Assembly: GCF_900230215.1 (NCBI RefSeq)
Contig: NZ_LT907982.1
Location: 1,674,001-1,738,000, forward strand
Length of the DNA: 64,000 bases
Reading direction: 5' to 3'
Source: Jatrophihabitans sp. GAS493
GTDB taxonomy: Bacteria > Actinomycetota > Actinomycetes > Mycobacteriales > Jatrophihabitantaceae
Positions 17,998 through 27,149 of the stretch are shown piece after piece. The notes under the pieces were generated by a model. The model searched no databases. It saw nothing but the letters and a program-made list of their open reading frames with translations, and was not told the DNA's origin. Position 1 is the stretch's first letter; each line of letters starts with the position of its first letter. The translations under genes and the position numbers were made by a program.

Positions 17998-20900
17998 GCG
18001 GCGGTCCCATTCGGCGGCTGCTGATCGCCAACCGCGGCGAGATCGCGGTTCGGATCATCGGCACGGCCGCAGCACTTGGCATCGAGACGGTCGCGATCTA
18101 TTCGACCGACGACGCCGCTAGTGCGCACGTCGCTCGTGCGGACGCTGCGGTCGCTCTCAATCGGGTTGGGCCGGGTGCTTACCTCGACGTCGCCGCCGTC
18201 GTTACGGCAGCGAAAGAGACCGGTTGTGATGCCGTGCATCCGGGCTACGGATTCCTGGCTGAGCGGGCGGAGTTTGCGGCCGCGTGCGCGGCCGAGAGAA
18301 GTCGCTTCGTCGGTCCGTCGCCCGCCGCGCTTGAGCTGTTCGGGGACAAGGTGCTGGCGCGCGAACGGGCCAACTTGTTGAGCGTCCCAGTGCTACCGGC
18401 GACGTCGGGTGAGCTTCGCCTGTCCGACGCGCTCGCGTTCCGTGCCGGTCTCGGAACCGACGCGGAGGTGATGGTGAAGGCGATCGCCGGTGGCGGGGGG
18501 CGCGGAATGCGCCGGGTCAGCGCGGCCGACGATCTGGAGCAGGCATTGCGCGAAGCTGAGGCGGAGGCGCAAGCAGGCTTCGGCGACGGCCGGCTGTACC
18601 TCGAGCAGGCGTTGACGAGCGCACGGCATATCGAGGTCCAAGTCGCCGGGGACGAGCGCGGGCAGGTCTCAGTGTTGGGTGATCGGGATTGCAGCCTGCA
18701 GCGACGGCGGCAGAAGCTCATCGAGATCGCGCCGGCTCCGGCGCTCGCCAACGAGTTGCGGCGCCGACTGCATGAGAGCGCCCGCGCTTTGATCTCTTCG
18801 GGTGAGTATGCCGGCCTGGCCACCGTGGAGTTCTTGGTTGACGGATCGGCCTTTTATTTCCTCGAGGTCAACCCCCGGATCCAAGTCGAGCACACAGTGA
18901 CCGAGGAGGTCACCGGTCTGGATCTCGTCGAGCTGTCACTGCGCATCGCGGCTGGCGAGGGTCTGGATGCCTGCGCATTGGACCTACCGTCGCGCCAACG
19001 CGGCGTATCGATCCAAGCTCGGGTGAATGCGGAGACGATGACGGTTGACGGCGCGGTACGGCCGTCGGTAGGAATTCTGCGTGCCTTCCGACCACCGACC
19101 GGGCGCGGCGTTCGGGTCGACACCCACGGCTACGTCGGCTGGGAGGTTGGCCCGCGTTTCGATTCGCTGTTGGCCAAGGTGATCGTCCGCGACGCGAGCC
19201 CCGAGCGGGCGGCGCGCCTGCTGATCCAGGCGTTGGCTGAATTCGAAGTCGTCGGAGTGGACACCAATCTGCACCTTCTCCGGCAACTGGCAACGAATCT
19301 GGACCTGCTCACCGGAGGGGCCGATACGAGATTTGTCGACACTCATCTGCTGAGTCTGCTGCCGGATCCGATCGTGACCGAGGTCAGTGTCGATGACTAC
19401 GGACCGGCCGAGGCAATCGCTGCGCCAGTCGCCGGCGTCGTGGTCAGCGTGGCTGCGACACCGGGATCGAGTATCTCGGCTGGAACTCCGCTCATAGTGC
19501 TCGAGGCCATGAAAATGGAGCACGTCGTCTACGCCGAGCACCCAGGCACGGTCGACGAGGTCTCGGTGACCCAGGGGGCCGTCGTAGACGCCGGTGACGT
19601 CCTCATGCGGGTCACGGTTGCGTCGACGGCAGGTTCGGAGGCCGCCGACGATCCCTCGCCGAGCGAGGAGACGGCAACGATTCGCCAAGATCTGGCCGAA
19701 GTACGTCGACGGCATGCGCTCACCCAGGACGACGCCCGCCCGGAGGCGATTGGACGGCGACACGCCGCCGGGCGACGTACTGCTCGCGAAAATATCCGGG
19801 ATCTGTGCGATCCGGGCAGTTTCGTCGAGTATGGGGCTCTAGCGGTGGCCGCGCAGCGGCATCGGCGCACGCTCGACGAGCTAATCCGGCGAACACCGGC
19901 CGACGGCCTGATCACTGGAATCGCAAAAGTCGGAGGTCGGTCCACCGTCGTCATGTCTTACGACTACACAGTCATGGCCGGCACGCAGGGCAAGCAGAAT
20001 CACCGTAAGACTGAACGCATGCTGCAGATCGCTGCCGAGCGTCGGCTGCCAGTCGTGATCTTCGCCGAGGGCGGCGGCGGCCGGCCTGGTGACAACGACG
20101 GCGACAACACGGCGTCCTTGGACTCGCCGTCGTTCCGCAAAGCCGCAGAACTGGCCGGAAAGGTGCCCATGGTGGCGGTCGTCTCCGGCTTCTGCTTCGC
20201 CGGCAACGCCGCGTTGGCCGGAGTCTGCGATGTGATCATCGCGACCGAGGCGAGCAGCCTTGGCATGGGGGGACCGGCAATGATCGAGGGTGCCGGACTC
20301 GGACGGGTCGATCCAGCCGATGTCGGGCCGATGCCGGTGCAATATCGCAACGGAGTCGTCGATGTCCTGGTCGCCGATGATCCGGCCGCGGTTGCGATGG
20401 CGCGGCGCTACCTCAGCTACTTTGCCGCGTCGGAGGCGGATGCGTCGTTCGATGATCAACGGTCGCTCCGTTCGATCGTGCCTGAACGCCGAGTGCGGGT
20501 CTACGACGTGCGCCGAGTAATTCACGGTCTGGCTGACGCCGGAAGCGTGATGGAGTTGCGCGCCGGCTATGGCCAATCGGTGATCACCGCGCTCGTGCGG
20601 TTAGGCGGCCACACTGCGGCCGTGATCGCCAACAATCCCATGCAGCTTGGCGGGGCGATCGACGCAGACGGGGCCGACAAGGCAGTCCGCTTCTGGCAGC
20701 TATGCGAAAGCCACCGGGTGCCCGTCCTATCGCTTTGCGATACGCCCGGGTTCATGGTCGGACCGGCCGCCGAGCAGTCCGCGGCGGTACGACGCTTCGG
20801 CGCGATGTTCGCTACGGGCGCCCGGTTGACCGTTCCGCTCTGCCTTGTCGTCCTGCGCAAGAGCTACGGCCTGGGCGCGATGGCGATGGCCGGCGGTGAC

Positions 20901-21173
20901 TTCAAGAAGCCGCTGATCTCGTTGGCGTGGCCGACGGGTGAGATGGGGGGGATGGGTTTGGAAGGTGCCGTGCGCCTTGGCTTTCGAGCCGAACTTGACG
21001 CCATCAGGGACCCGGCCGTCCGAGAACAGCGATATCAGGAACTCGTGGCCGAGCACTACGAACTAGGCAAGGCGTTGACCGTGGCCACCGCATTCAGTCT
21101 CGACGACGTGATCGATCCGGCCGAAACTCGCGATCTACTGATCAGCATCTTCGCGACGGGCGGCGCCGGGTGA
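17994..21173 (+). CDS. single-chain acyl-CoA carboxylase (BC-BCCP-CT), copy 2
   Basis: 1059-aa paralogue of the enzyme at 12973 with the same order. Biotin carboxylase: LLIANRGEIAVRI, AGGGGRGMRR, EVNPRIQVEHTVTEEV. Biotinyl site VLEAMKMEH (Lys about 507). Carboxyltransferase: RRTARENIRDLCDPGSFVEYG, EGGGGRPGDNDGD, CDTPGFMVGPAAEQ and SYGLGAMAMAGGDF. TTG start overlaps the ligase stop. The carboxyltransferase acyl-CoA loops differ clearly from copy 1 (for example GGGGRPGDNDGDN against DGGGHRIQDGQRS), so the two probably carboxylate different substrates rather than being redundant. No separate epsilon subunit or biotin ligase gene is nearby. Confidence 0.9.
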   Translation: MSGGPIRRLLIANRGEIAVRIIGTAAALGIETVAIYSTDDAASAHVARADAAVALNRVGPGAYLDVAAVVTAAKETGCDAVHPGYGFLAERAEFAAACAAERSRFVGPSPAALELFGDKVLARERANLLSVPVLPATSGELRLSDALAFRAGLGTDAEVMVKAIAGGGGRGMRRVSAADDLEQALREAEAEAQAGFGDGRLYLEQALTSARHIEVQVAGDERGQVSVLGDRDCSLQRRRQKLIEIAPAPALANELRRRLHESARALISSGEYAGLATVEFLVDGSAFYFLEVNPRIQVEHTVTEEVTGLDLVELSLRIAAGEGLDACALDLPSRQRGVSIQARVNAETMTVDGAVRPSVGILRAFRPPTGRGVRVDTHGYVGWEVGPRFDSLLAKVIVRDASPERAARLLIQALAEFEVVGVDTNLHLLRQLATNLDLLTGGADTRFVDTHLLSLLPDPIVTEVSVDDYGPAEAIAAPVAGVVVSVAATPGSSISAGTPLIVLEAMKMEHVVYAEHPGTVDEVSVTQGAVVDAGDVLMRVTVASTAGSEAADDPSPSEETATIRQDLAEVRRRHALTQDDARPEAIGRRHAAGRRTARENIRDLCDPGSFVEYGALAVAAQRHRRTLDELIRRTPADGLITGIAKVGGRSTVVMSYDYTVMAGTQGKQNHRKTERMLQIAAERRLPVVIFAEGGGGRPGDNDGDNTASLDSPSFRKAAELAGKVPMVAVVSGFCFAGNAALAGVCDVIIATEASSLGMGGPAMIEGAGLGRVDPADVGPMPVQYRNGVVDVLVADDPAAVAMARRYLSYFAASEADASFDDQRSLRSIVPERRVRVYDVRRVIHGLADAGSVMELRAGYGQSVITALVRLGGHTAAVIANNPMQLGGAIDADGADKAVRFWQLCESHRVPVLSLCDTPGFMVGPAAEQSAAVRRFGAMFATGARLTVPLCLVVLRKSYGLGAMAMAGGDFKKPLISLAWPTGEMGGMGLEGAVRLGFRAELDAIRDPAVREQRYQELVAEHYELGKALTVATAFSLDDVIDPAETRDLLISIFATGGAG

Positions 21174-21207
21174 ACAGTGCGTCGCCGCCGCGATGACCTT
21201 CGTGCCG

Positions 21208-21696
21208 CTAAACGGCGCCGGGCGCGCGGAGTTGCGCAATCTTGCGGAAGTCCCAGCTGGCGATCTTGCGTGGGCGAATCCTCAACCAGGCATGCGCACC
21301 GTCGTACTGCATATCGTCGGTTCCGCTGTATTTGCGCGAGAAGCTAGCCTCGGCCGCCGTCAGTCGAGGATCCGGGCGTCCTTCGCGGGGTGCCTCACCG
21401 ATCTGCTCAGCGGTACCGATGATCTCTACACCGCGCAGTTCCAGGTAGTCGGTTCCGGCGTCGATGACAGCACTCACGCGAGGATCGCGTTGTACATCGG
21501 CCCAACGTTGCGAGCGGGTCAGCGAGTAGAGCCACAGGAACTCGGTGTCCCAGGTGAACCACAGCGGCGCGGCGTGCGGACCGTCAAGTCCGATTGTGGC
21601 CACCCGGCATGTGCGCTCAAGGGTGAGAAACTCGTCGCGTTCCAAGGGCGACATCGCCAGCGAGCGGTTGCGGCGCTGACTGCGAATCTCGGTCAT
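21208..21696 (-). CDS. PPOX-class split beta-barrel (FMN or F420) protein
   Basis: 162-aa protein of the pyridoxamine-phosphate-oxidase fold. FLTLERTCRVATIGLDGPHAAPLWF is the typical first strand pair, followed by WLYSLTRSQRWADVQRDPRVSAVID and LRGVEIIGTAEQI. Actinobacteria have many small FMN-, heme- or F420-binding members acting as reductases; which cofactor applies here is not visible. Start 21696 is set by AGGAG just upstream; a longer GTG reading from 21726 has no such site. Ends 34 bases from carboxylase 2 in convergent orientation and is divergent from the ligase at 21797, sharing dyad 6. Confidence 0.8.
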   Translation of the reverse strand: MTEIRSQRRNRSLAMSPLERDEFLTLERTCRVATIGLDGPHAAPLWFTWDTEFLWLYSLTRSQRWADVQRDPRVSAVIDAGTDYLELRGVEIIGTAEQIGEAPREGRPDPRLTAAEASFSRKYSGTDDMQYDGAHAWLRIRPRKIASWDFRKIAQLRAPGAV

Positions 21697-21735
21697 ATGG
21701 GCTCCTGAAGAGGGCTCGGGTCTCACCCGAAGGGT

Positions 21736-21763
21736 TTGCGAAAGGGTTTCGTTCAGCTAGTCT
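21736..21763 (+). promoter_or_regulatory. promoter TTGCGA-N16-TAGTCT
   Basis: TTGCGA at 21736-21741 and TAGTCT at 21758-21763. Transcription would start near 21770 inside dyad 6, then AAGGAG and ATG 21797. Confidence 0.5.
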
Positions 21764-21765
21764 AC

Positions 21766-21781
21766 CCAACTATACGGTTGG
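21766..21781. promoter_or_regulatory. cluster dyad operator 6
   Basis: CCAACTATACGGTTGG, a perfect-arm site placed on the predicted start point of the ligase-crotonase-ACAD operon, and also upstream of the divergent PPOX gene. Confidence 0.75.
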
Positions 21782-21796
21782 GAAAGGAGTAAAGCC

Positions 21797-23389
21797 ATGC
21801 TGCAGGGCAATACGGTCGATGCGGTTCTTCGCGAGCGACTGGCCGCCGACCCGGACTCCCCGTTCGTATCGTTCGGGTCCGATTGGTTCTCGCTCCGGGA
21901 CCTCGATGAGCGCAGCGATCGACTCGCCACCGGACTGGCTCGCTTGGGTGTGCGCCGCGGCGACCACGTCGCGTCAATCCTCCCGAACCGGGTCGAGACG
22001 ATCGACCTGCTCTTCGCCGTCGCCAAGCTCGGAGCCGTCCAGGTTCCGCTGAACTACTGGATCAAGGGCGACTTCCTCGAGTACCAGCTTGTCGACTCCG
22101 GCGCCAAGTTCCTGATCGCGGACGGGCCTGGGTATGAGGCCGCAGCCGGTCTGCTGAATCTCACGGACGTGCAGCAGGTGGTGCACGTCGGACGGGCCGT
22201 GCCGAACACGGTGCCGTACGCCGATCTGCTGACCGAGCGAGGGACTTTCACCAGCGAGGCCCGGCCCTCCGACCTGCTGGCGATCATGTACACCTCGGGC
22301 ACGACTGCAGCGGCCAAAGGCTGCATGCTGAGCACCGGCTACTACGTGACGGTCGGTCGGGCGTACGGCGCGCGCAACTGGGTCGTGCCCGGTGATCGCA
22401 TGTATACCGCGCACCCGCTGTTCCATTCGAGCGGGCAGATGGTGTCGTTCATGAGTGTGCTCGTCAACGATGCCTCGATCTGCTTCGCGCCCGAGTTCCA
22501 CGCCTCCACCTACATCGCGGACGCCGTCGCGGCGGAGGCGACGATGCTCGAGGGTGTGGGCGTTATGGGCAACATGATCCTGGCCCAGCCGCCTCAGCCG
22601 GTCGACGGGGCACATCCCTTCCGGCTCGCGGTCTGGGTACCGATGTCGGTCGAGAACCAGGCGGAGTTTGAACGCCGCTTCAACACCCCGGTGATCTCGG
22701 AGGGTTACGGGCAGACCGAGTGCGTCCCGATAACAAACAGCGATCCCTACGGCGTGCGCGATCGTACGACGTCAGGGCAGGTGTCGCCGATGCTGGATGT
22801 CAGCGTCGTCGATGAACACGATGAGCCGGTGCCTCACGGTGTGGCGGGGGAACTCGTGGTACGTCCGCGGGTGCCGCAGGCGATGTTCAGCGGCTACTGG
22901 AAGAAGCCCGACGTCACCGCTGACGCCTGGCGAAATCTGTGGCACCACACGGGCGACTTCGGGTTCGTCGACGCCCAGGGCGTCATCACTTTTGTCGACC
23001 GCAAGAAGGACATGGTCCGCAGACGCGGTGAGAACGTCTCGGCGCTCGCACTGGAACAGGTGATCCGACAGCATCCGGCGATCGACGACGTCGCTGTGTG
23101 TGGAGTACCGGCCGCGGTCGGAGACGACGACATCAAGGCCACGCTCGTTCTGGCGGGCGGCGCGACGTTGACCGCGCCGGAGTTCTTCGCGTTCGTCCGT
23201 GACGAGCTTCCCTACTTCGCCATACCCCGCTATGTCGACATCCGTGGTGCCCTGCCCGTCAACGCGCTCGGACGAGTAATGAAGCACGTGCTGCGCGACG
23301 AAGGTGTCACCACCGCCACCTGGGATTTGGAGAGTGAGGGACTTGTGCTAACCCGTCAGGAACGACACGCTGCGCAGACGACAACGTGA
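21797..23389 (+). CDS. AMP-forming acyl-CoA ligase (CaiC/FadD type) with atypical A10 motif
   Basis: 530-aa ANL ligase, closest in this window to the one at 8676. A3 IMYTSGTTAAAKGCML has Ala-Ala where most members have a Gly-x-Pro turn. A5 SEGYGQTECVPIT, A7 LWHHTGDFGFVDAQG, A8 DRKKDMVRRRGENVSALALE, and A10 LPVNALGRVMKHVLRDE, again Arg in place of the usual Lys. AAGGAG lies before ATG 21797. It is the first gene of a four-gene run (ligase, crotonase, ACAD small, ACAD large) with overlapping ends, downstream of dyad 6. Confidence 0.86.
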   Translation: MLQGNTVDAVLRERLAADPDSPFVSFGSDWFSLRDLDERSDRLATGLARLGVRRGDHVASILPNRVETIDLLFAVAKLGAVQVPLNYWIKGDFLEYQLVDSGAKFLIADGPGYEAAAGLLNLTDVQQVVHVGRAVPNTVPYADLLTERGTFTSEARPSDLLAIMYTSGTTAAAKGCMLSTGYYVTVGRAYGARNWVVPGDRMYTAHPLFHSSGQMVSFMSVLVNDASICFAPEFHASTYIADAVAAEATMLEGVGVMGNMILAQPPQPVDGAHPFRLAVWVPMSVENQAEFERRFNTPVISEGYGQTECVPITNSDPYGVRDRTTSGQVSPMLDVSVVDEHDEPVPHGVAGELVVRPRVPQAMFSGYWKKPDVTADAWRNLWHHTGDFGFVDAQGVITFVDRKKDMVRRRGENVSALALEQVIRQHPAIDDVAVCGVPAAVGDDDIKATLVLAGGATLTAPEFFAFVRDELPYFAIPRYVDIRGALPVNALGRVMKHVLRDEGVTTATWDLESEGLVLTRQERHAAQTTT

Positions 23390-24276
23390 CCGATTACGTG
23401 ATCGGTGAGCCCATCGCCGTCGGGTCGGAGCAGTCCCGTGACGTCGTTGTCGAGCGGCACGGCGCTGCATTGCTGATCCGGCTCAGCCGCACCGCACGAT
23501 TCAACGCGATCGGCGGGACGATGCTGCGCGACCTCATCGATGCCTTCGAACAGGCCGCACAGGACGACGACGTGCGCGTCGTGGTGACGACGGGCGCAGG
23601 CGGGTCCTTCTGCGTCGGCGCTGACGTCGCGGACTTCCCCCGGGTGGCGCATCTGCCGGCCCGCGAGCTACTGGTCAGCGACCTCATCGGCGGCGAGAAG
23701 GGCCTGCCGGCCCTGTCGGCCGGGCAGGTGGACCGCGAGGAGTTGGGAAATGCCGGCCGGGTTGCGCTGCGGTTGTGGTCCCTGGAGAAGCCCACCATCG
23801 CCGCGGTGAACGGCCCCGCCGTCGGTGGCGGCTTCGCGCTGGCACTGCTGCACGATCTGCGTCTGTGTTCCTCCTCGGCCCAGTTCGGGACGGGGTTCCT
23901 CACTGCTGGCCTGGCGCCTGAGATGGGGACGAGCGTGTTGCTGCCAAACCTCGTCGGGGGCGCGGCGGCGACCGAACTCCTCTACACCGGCCGGATGTTG
24001 GATGCCGCGGCGGCGCAGCGGATGGGCATCGTTTCGGAGGTGATCGGCGACGACGAGCTTCTCGATCGAGCACTGGAGCTTGCCACGCGGATAGCCACGT
24101 ACCCGGCGCTGGCCGCCCAACTCACGAAGCGGCTGCTCCGGCGGGCGATGGGAGACACCCTCGAGGCGCAGCTTCGGGCCGAGTACTCGGCGCAGGTCTC
24201 GCTCTTCGACGACCCTGGCACCCGGTCCGCTCTGGACCGGCTCACCCAACGTGTGAAGGGCGGTAAGCGCGGATGA
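23386..24276 (+). CDS. crotonase-family protein lacking both hydratase glutamates
   Basis: 296-aa crotonase fold. TTGAGGSFCVGADVADF supplies the oxyanion hole. Where hydratases have GCEL it has GGGFALALLHDL, and where they have PExxxG it has FGTGFLTAGLAPEMG, so neither standard catalytic Glu is present. Members with such changes act as isomerases, dehalogenases, C-C hydrolases or other crotonase-fold enzymes. GTG start overlaps the ligase stop by four bases; its own stop overlaps the ACAD start. The about 30-residue insert around GEKGLPALSAGQVDREEL is longer than in the neighbouring crotonases. Confidence 0.82.
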   Translation: MTDYVIGEPIAVGSEQSRDVVVERHGAALLIRLSRTARFNAIGGTMLRDLIDAFEQAAQDDDVRVVVTTGAGGSFCVGADVADFPRVAHLPARELLVSDLIGGEKGLPALSAGQVDREELGNAGRVALRLWSLEKPTIAAVNGPAVGGGFALALLHDLRLCSSSAQFGTGFLTAGLAPEMGTSVLLPNLVGGAAATELLYTGRMLDAAAAQRMGIVSEVIGDDELLDRALELATRIATYPALAAQLTKRLLRRAMGDTLEAQLRAEYSAQVSLFDDPGTRSALDRLTQRVKGGKRG

Positions 24277-25358
24277 GTCACTCAGCTCCGGCGAGGATCC
24301 AGCCTGAGAGCGGCGAGATCCTGGGTCGCTGGCAGGATCTGATGCCATCGCAGGAGCGGGCTGAATTGTCCGCCTCAGCGAGCCGTCACTTCGGCGAGCG
24401 GTTCGGTCCGGATGTGCTGAGGGCCGCGTTCGACGTCGCGGCGTCGGACGGCTCCGGTTGGGGCAGCGTCGTTTCCCATGGATACGCCGCGATCGGAATG
24501 CCGGAGGAATTCGGCGGTATCGGTTCGTTGGTCGACCTGGTGGCGGTGCTAGAGGAATCCGGGCGGGCACTGCTGTCGGTGCCGCTACTGGCGACCACGT
24601 TGGCCTGGCAGACGCGGGTCGCCTTTGGTTCCCGCGTCGACGTCGAGTCGGGGAAAGCTGAGGCGCTGGGCGTCGTCGATGTCTCGGGCACCACGATCGC
24701 GGCCCTCGACGGAAACGTGGCCGACCGGGTCGTCGTCGTCCGGCCGTGCGGTACCGGAGCCGAGCTGCATCAGATCGACCCGTCCCAGTCCCCACCGCAC
24801 ACCGTGTACGACCAGACCGATCCGGGCCGCCCCCTCGCCGTCTTCGCAGCCGGGGGGACGGTGATAGCGACCAGCGACCGTAGCGTGGATCAGGTCCTCG
24901 CACCGGCCCGAGTGCTGCTGGCGGCCGATCTCATCGGCGTGGCTGTGGGCGCTCTCGACCGGTCGATCAGTCACGCGTTGGTACGCCAACAGTTCGCTCG
25001 CCCGATCGGTGAGTTTCAGGCGATCAAGCACAGACTCGCCGACGTGTACGTCGGCATCGAGCGTGCGCGATCGCTGACCCGGGCCGCGGCCGTCGCAATC
25101 GGTGCAGCGGAGACGGCCACCGAGGTGGACGACGGCACGGTCTTGTCGTTGCTCGCCAAGGCGGCGGCCGGAGAGGTGGCCCTGGATGCGACAGCGGCAT
25201 TCGTCCAGGTCCTCGGCGCGATGGGATTGACCTTCGAGGCCGACGCGCACCTGTTCTTCCGGAGGGCGCAGCAGAGCGTCCCGTTCCTCGGTTCCCCGGC
25301 GGTCGGGTATGCGCGGGCAGCCACACTGACGGCCGCCGGGAGCAAGCATGAGTACTGA
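24273..25358 (+). CDS. acyl-CoA dehydrogenase-like small subunit of pair B
   Basis: 361-aa ACAD family protein. The N-terminal helix domain ends IGMPEEFGGIGSLVDL; the FAD segment is VRQQFARPIGEFQAIKHRLAD. The helix-G region LLAADLIGVAVGALD has no Glu, and the C-terminus FFRRAQQSVPFLG lacks a YEGT Glu. It is therefore probably the non-catalytic partner of the ACAD at 25348, which it overlaps by 11 bases. In this pair the small gene comes first, as in pair D and unlike pairs A and C. Confidence 0.84.
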   Translation: MSHSAPARIQPESGEILGRWQDLMPSQERAELSASASRHFGERFGPDVLRAAFDVAASDGSGWGSVVSHGYAAIGMPEEFGGIGSLVDLVAVLEESGRALLSVPLLATTLAWQTRVAFGSRVDVESGKAEALGVVDVSGTTIAALDGNVADRVVVVRPCGTGAELHQIDPSQSPPHTVYDQTDPGRPLAVFAAGGTVIATSDRSVDQVLAPARVLLAADLIGVAVGALDRSISHALVRQQFARPIGEFQAIKHRLADVYVGIERARSLTRAAAVAIGAAETATEVDDGTVLSLLAKAAAGEVALDATAAFVQVLGAMGLTFEADAHLFFRRAQQSVPFLGSPAVGYARAATLTAAGSKHEY

Positions 25359-26457
25359 CCTGATCGACGAGTTCGTGGCATTCCTCGAGAGTTTTCTGCC
25401 GTCGGACTACGAGCTGCGGTATCGCGATTACCGCAAGGATGAGGCGCTGCGCTCGGAGTATCAAGTGGCGGCGTTCGAGGCCGGATGGCTCATGCCGGAG
25501 TGGGAGCCCGAGTTGGGCGGTCATGGCCTGGCCCGCTCCGACGCCCTGGCCATCCGCATCGAGGGTGCCCGGCGCCATGCTCCGCGCATCCTCAACATTC
25601 AGGGGGCAGGGGTGGTCGCGCCGGCGCTGAGGCAGTTCGGCAGCGACGAGCAGAAGCAACGTCTGCTTCGGCCGCTGTTGCGCGGCGAGGAGTGGTGGGC
25701 GCTTGGAATGTCCGAGCCCGGCTCAGGTTCCGACCTTGCCTCGCTGCGCACGAGCGCGCTACTGGACGGCGACCACTTCGTCGTCAACGGTCAGAAGATC
25801 TGGACGACCCAGGCTCACGAGTCGCGCTGGTGCACCCTGTATGTGCGTACCGATCCCAGTGCGTCCGTCCACGCCGGCATTTCGTGTTTGATCCTCGACC
25901 TGACGTCGCCCGGCGTGGAGATCCGGCCGATCCGCCGGGCGGCTGATTCGGTGGACGCGTTCTGCGAGGTGTTCCTCGACGAGGTGCGCATTCCCGAACA
26001 GAACCTGCTCGGCCCCTTGAACGGCGGCTGGGGGGTTGCCACGCAGAGCCTGGAACATGAGCGGGACATGATCTGGATCTACAACTGGATCGACGTCGAA
26101 CGCGCGCTGGAACCTGTGCTGCCCGGTGCGGTCGCCGATTCGCATCTCGCGGTTCGGGCGGGTCGATTGCTGGCCGACTCAGCGGCGATCCGGTTCACGG
26201 GGCTGCGAACGGTCCTCGGGCGTATGCAGGAGCGTCCGACGCCGGAATTCTTCATCCTCAAGTTGCTGGGCTCGGAGACCGTACAACGTGCGACCCAGCT
26301 GGCTCTGGACGTGCGCGGACTCGATGCGTTCGCGGATCCCGACCTGTTCGACGACCGGGTCGAATCATTGGGGGCGACGATCTACGGCGGGACCTCGGAG
26401 ATTCAGCGGAACCTCATCGCCGAGCGGGTGCTCGGCCTGCCCCGACAACGGCGTTGA
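25348..26457 (+). CDS. acyl-CoA dehydrogenase, large subunit of pair B
   Basis: 369-aa ACAD. GMSEPGSGSDLASLRT and VVNGQKIWTTQAHES form the FAD/substrate site. The helix-G region SLEHERDMIW carries a Glu at the isovaleryl-type catalytic position, and IYGGTSEIQRN has Gly in place of the medium-chain-type Glu. Last gene of the ligase-crotonase-ACAD-ACAD operon, ending 20 bases from the stop of the TetR gene, which is convergent. No strong hairpin was noticed in that short gap. Confidence 0.88.
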   Translation: MSTDLIDEFVAFLESFLPSDYELRYRDYRKDEALRSEYQVAAFEAGWLMPEWEPELGGHGLARSDALAIRIEGARRHAPRILNIQGAGVVAPALRQFGSDEQKQRLLRPLLRGEEWWALGMSEPGSGSDLASLRTSALLDGDHFVVNGQKIWTTQAHESRWCTLYVRTDPSASVHAGISCLILDLTSPGVEIRPIRRAADSVDAFCEVFLDEVRIPEQNLLGPLNGGWGVATQSLEHERDMIWIYNWIDVERALEPVLPGAVADSHLAVRAGRLLADSAAIRFTGLRTVLGRMQERPTPEFFILKLLGSETVQRATQLALDVRGLDAFADPDLFDDRVESLGATIYGGTSEIQRNLIAERVLGLPRQRR

Positions 26458-26477
26458 CCGGCGCGGCCGAGCGGGGA

Positions 26478-27062
26478 TCAGCGGCTCAGGACGCCGTGGA
26501 GCACGAACTCGGTGATCTCGCGGACCAGAGCCTTACGGGACTGCCGGTTCGCCCCGCGGTACCAGACCGGAACGTAGGAGAGGATGCCGATGATCGAGTA
26601 CATCACCACGGTGGGGTCCTGCTCGCGGAACTCGCCCGACCGGACCCCCGCGCGAAGCACCTGACGCTCAAAACGTTCGAAGCGATCGATCCGCCCCTGC
26701 AACGACTCCACCTGCTCCTTTTCCAGATTGCTCCGGATCCAGGGAAGCTCCTGGAAGAAGACGACGAGGTCATCGGCCTTGGTCGACACCATGTCGACCT
26801 GCAGCTCGACCAGGGCACGGATGCGCTCGGTGGGCGTGGCATCGGCCGGAATCCGGTCGAGCAATTCCATGGTCGCGTCGAGCTGGTCGGAGAGGAGCTC
26901 GTAGAGAATCGCGCTCTTGGACGGGTAGTAGTGGTACAGCGTGCCCTTGTTGAGCCCGACCTCGTCTGCGATCAAGTCCATGGTCGCCGAGTCGTAGCCA
27001 TGAATGCGGATCAAGCGGGCGGCGGTGGCGCGGACTTCGTCGCGGCGAGACGGCCTCGGCAT
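26478..27062 (-). CDS. TetR-family transcriptional regulator
   Basis: 194-aa protein. Residues about 5-55 are a TetR helix-turn-helix: VRATAARLIRIHGYDSATMD then DEVGLNKGTLYHYYPSKSAI. The rest is an all-helical ligand domain (LVVFFQELPWIRSNLEKEQ) like those of TetR proteins that sense acyl-CoAs or hydrophobic effectors. It is the only regulator gene in the window, so it is the first candidate to bind the dyad found 17 times here, but the 87 bases between it and the divergent crotonase (27150) hold no good copy. It may therefore not autoregulate, may use a different site, or the dyad may belong to a regulator elsewhere. GGAAAGGAC lies just before ATG 27062. Confidence 0.9.
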   Translation of the reverse strand: MPRPSRRDEVRATAARLIRIHGYDSATMDLIADEVGLNKGTLYHYYPSKSAILYELLSDQLDATMELLDRIPADATPTERIRALVELQVDMVSTKADDLVVFFQELPWIRSNLEKEQVESLQGRIDRFERFERQVLRAGVRSGEFREQDPTVVMYSIIGILSYVPVWYRGANRQSRKALVREITEFVLHGVLSR

Positions 27063-27149
27063 GCTCGTCCTTTCCTCAGAGTTGAGCGTAGCCTACCCGC
27101 TATTGGGGATCACCATGCAAGTCACACTGAAGAAATGTAGGGGAAATCT

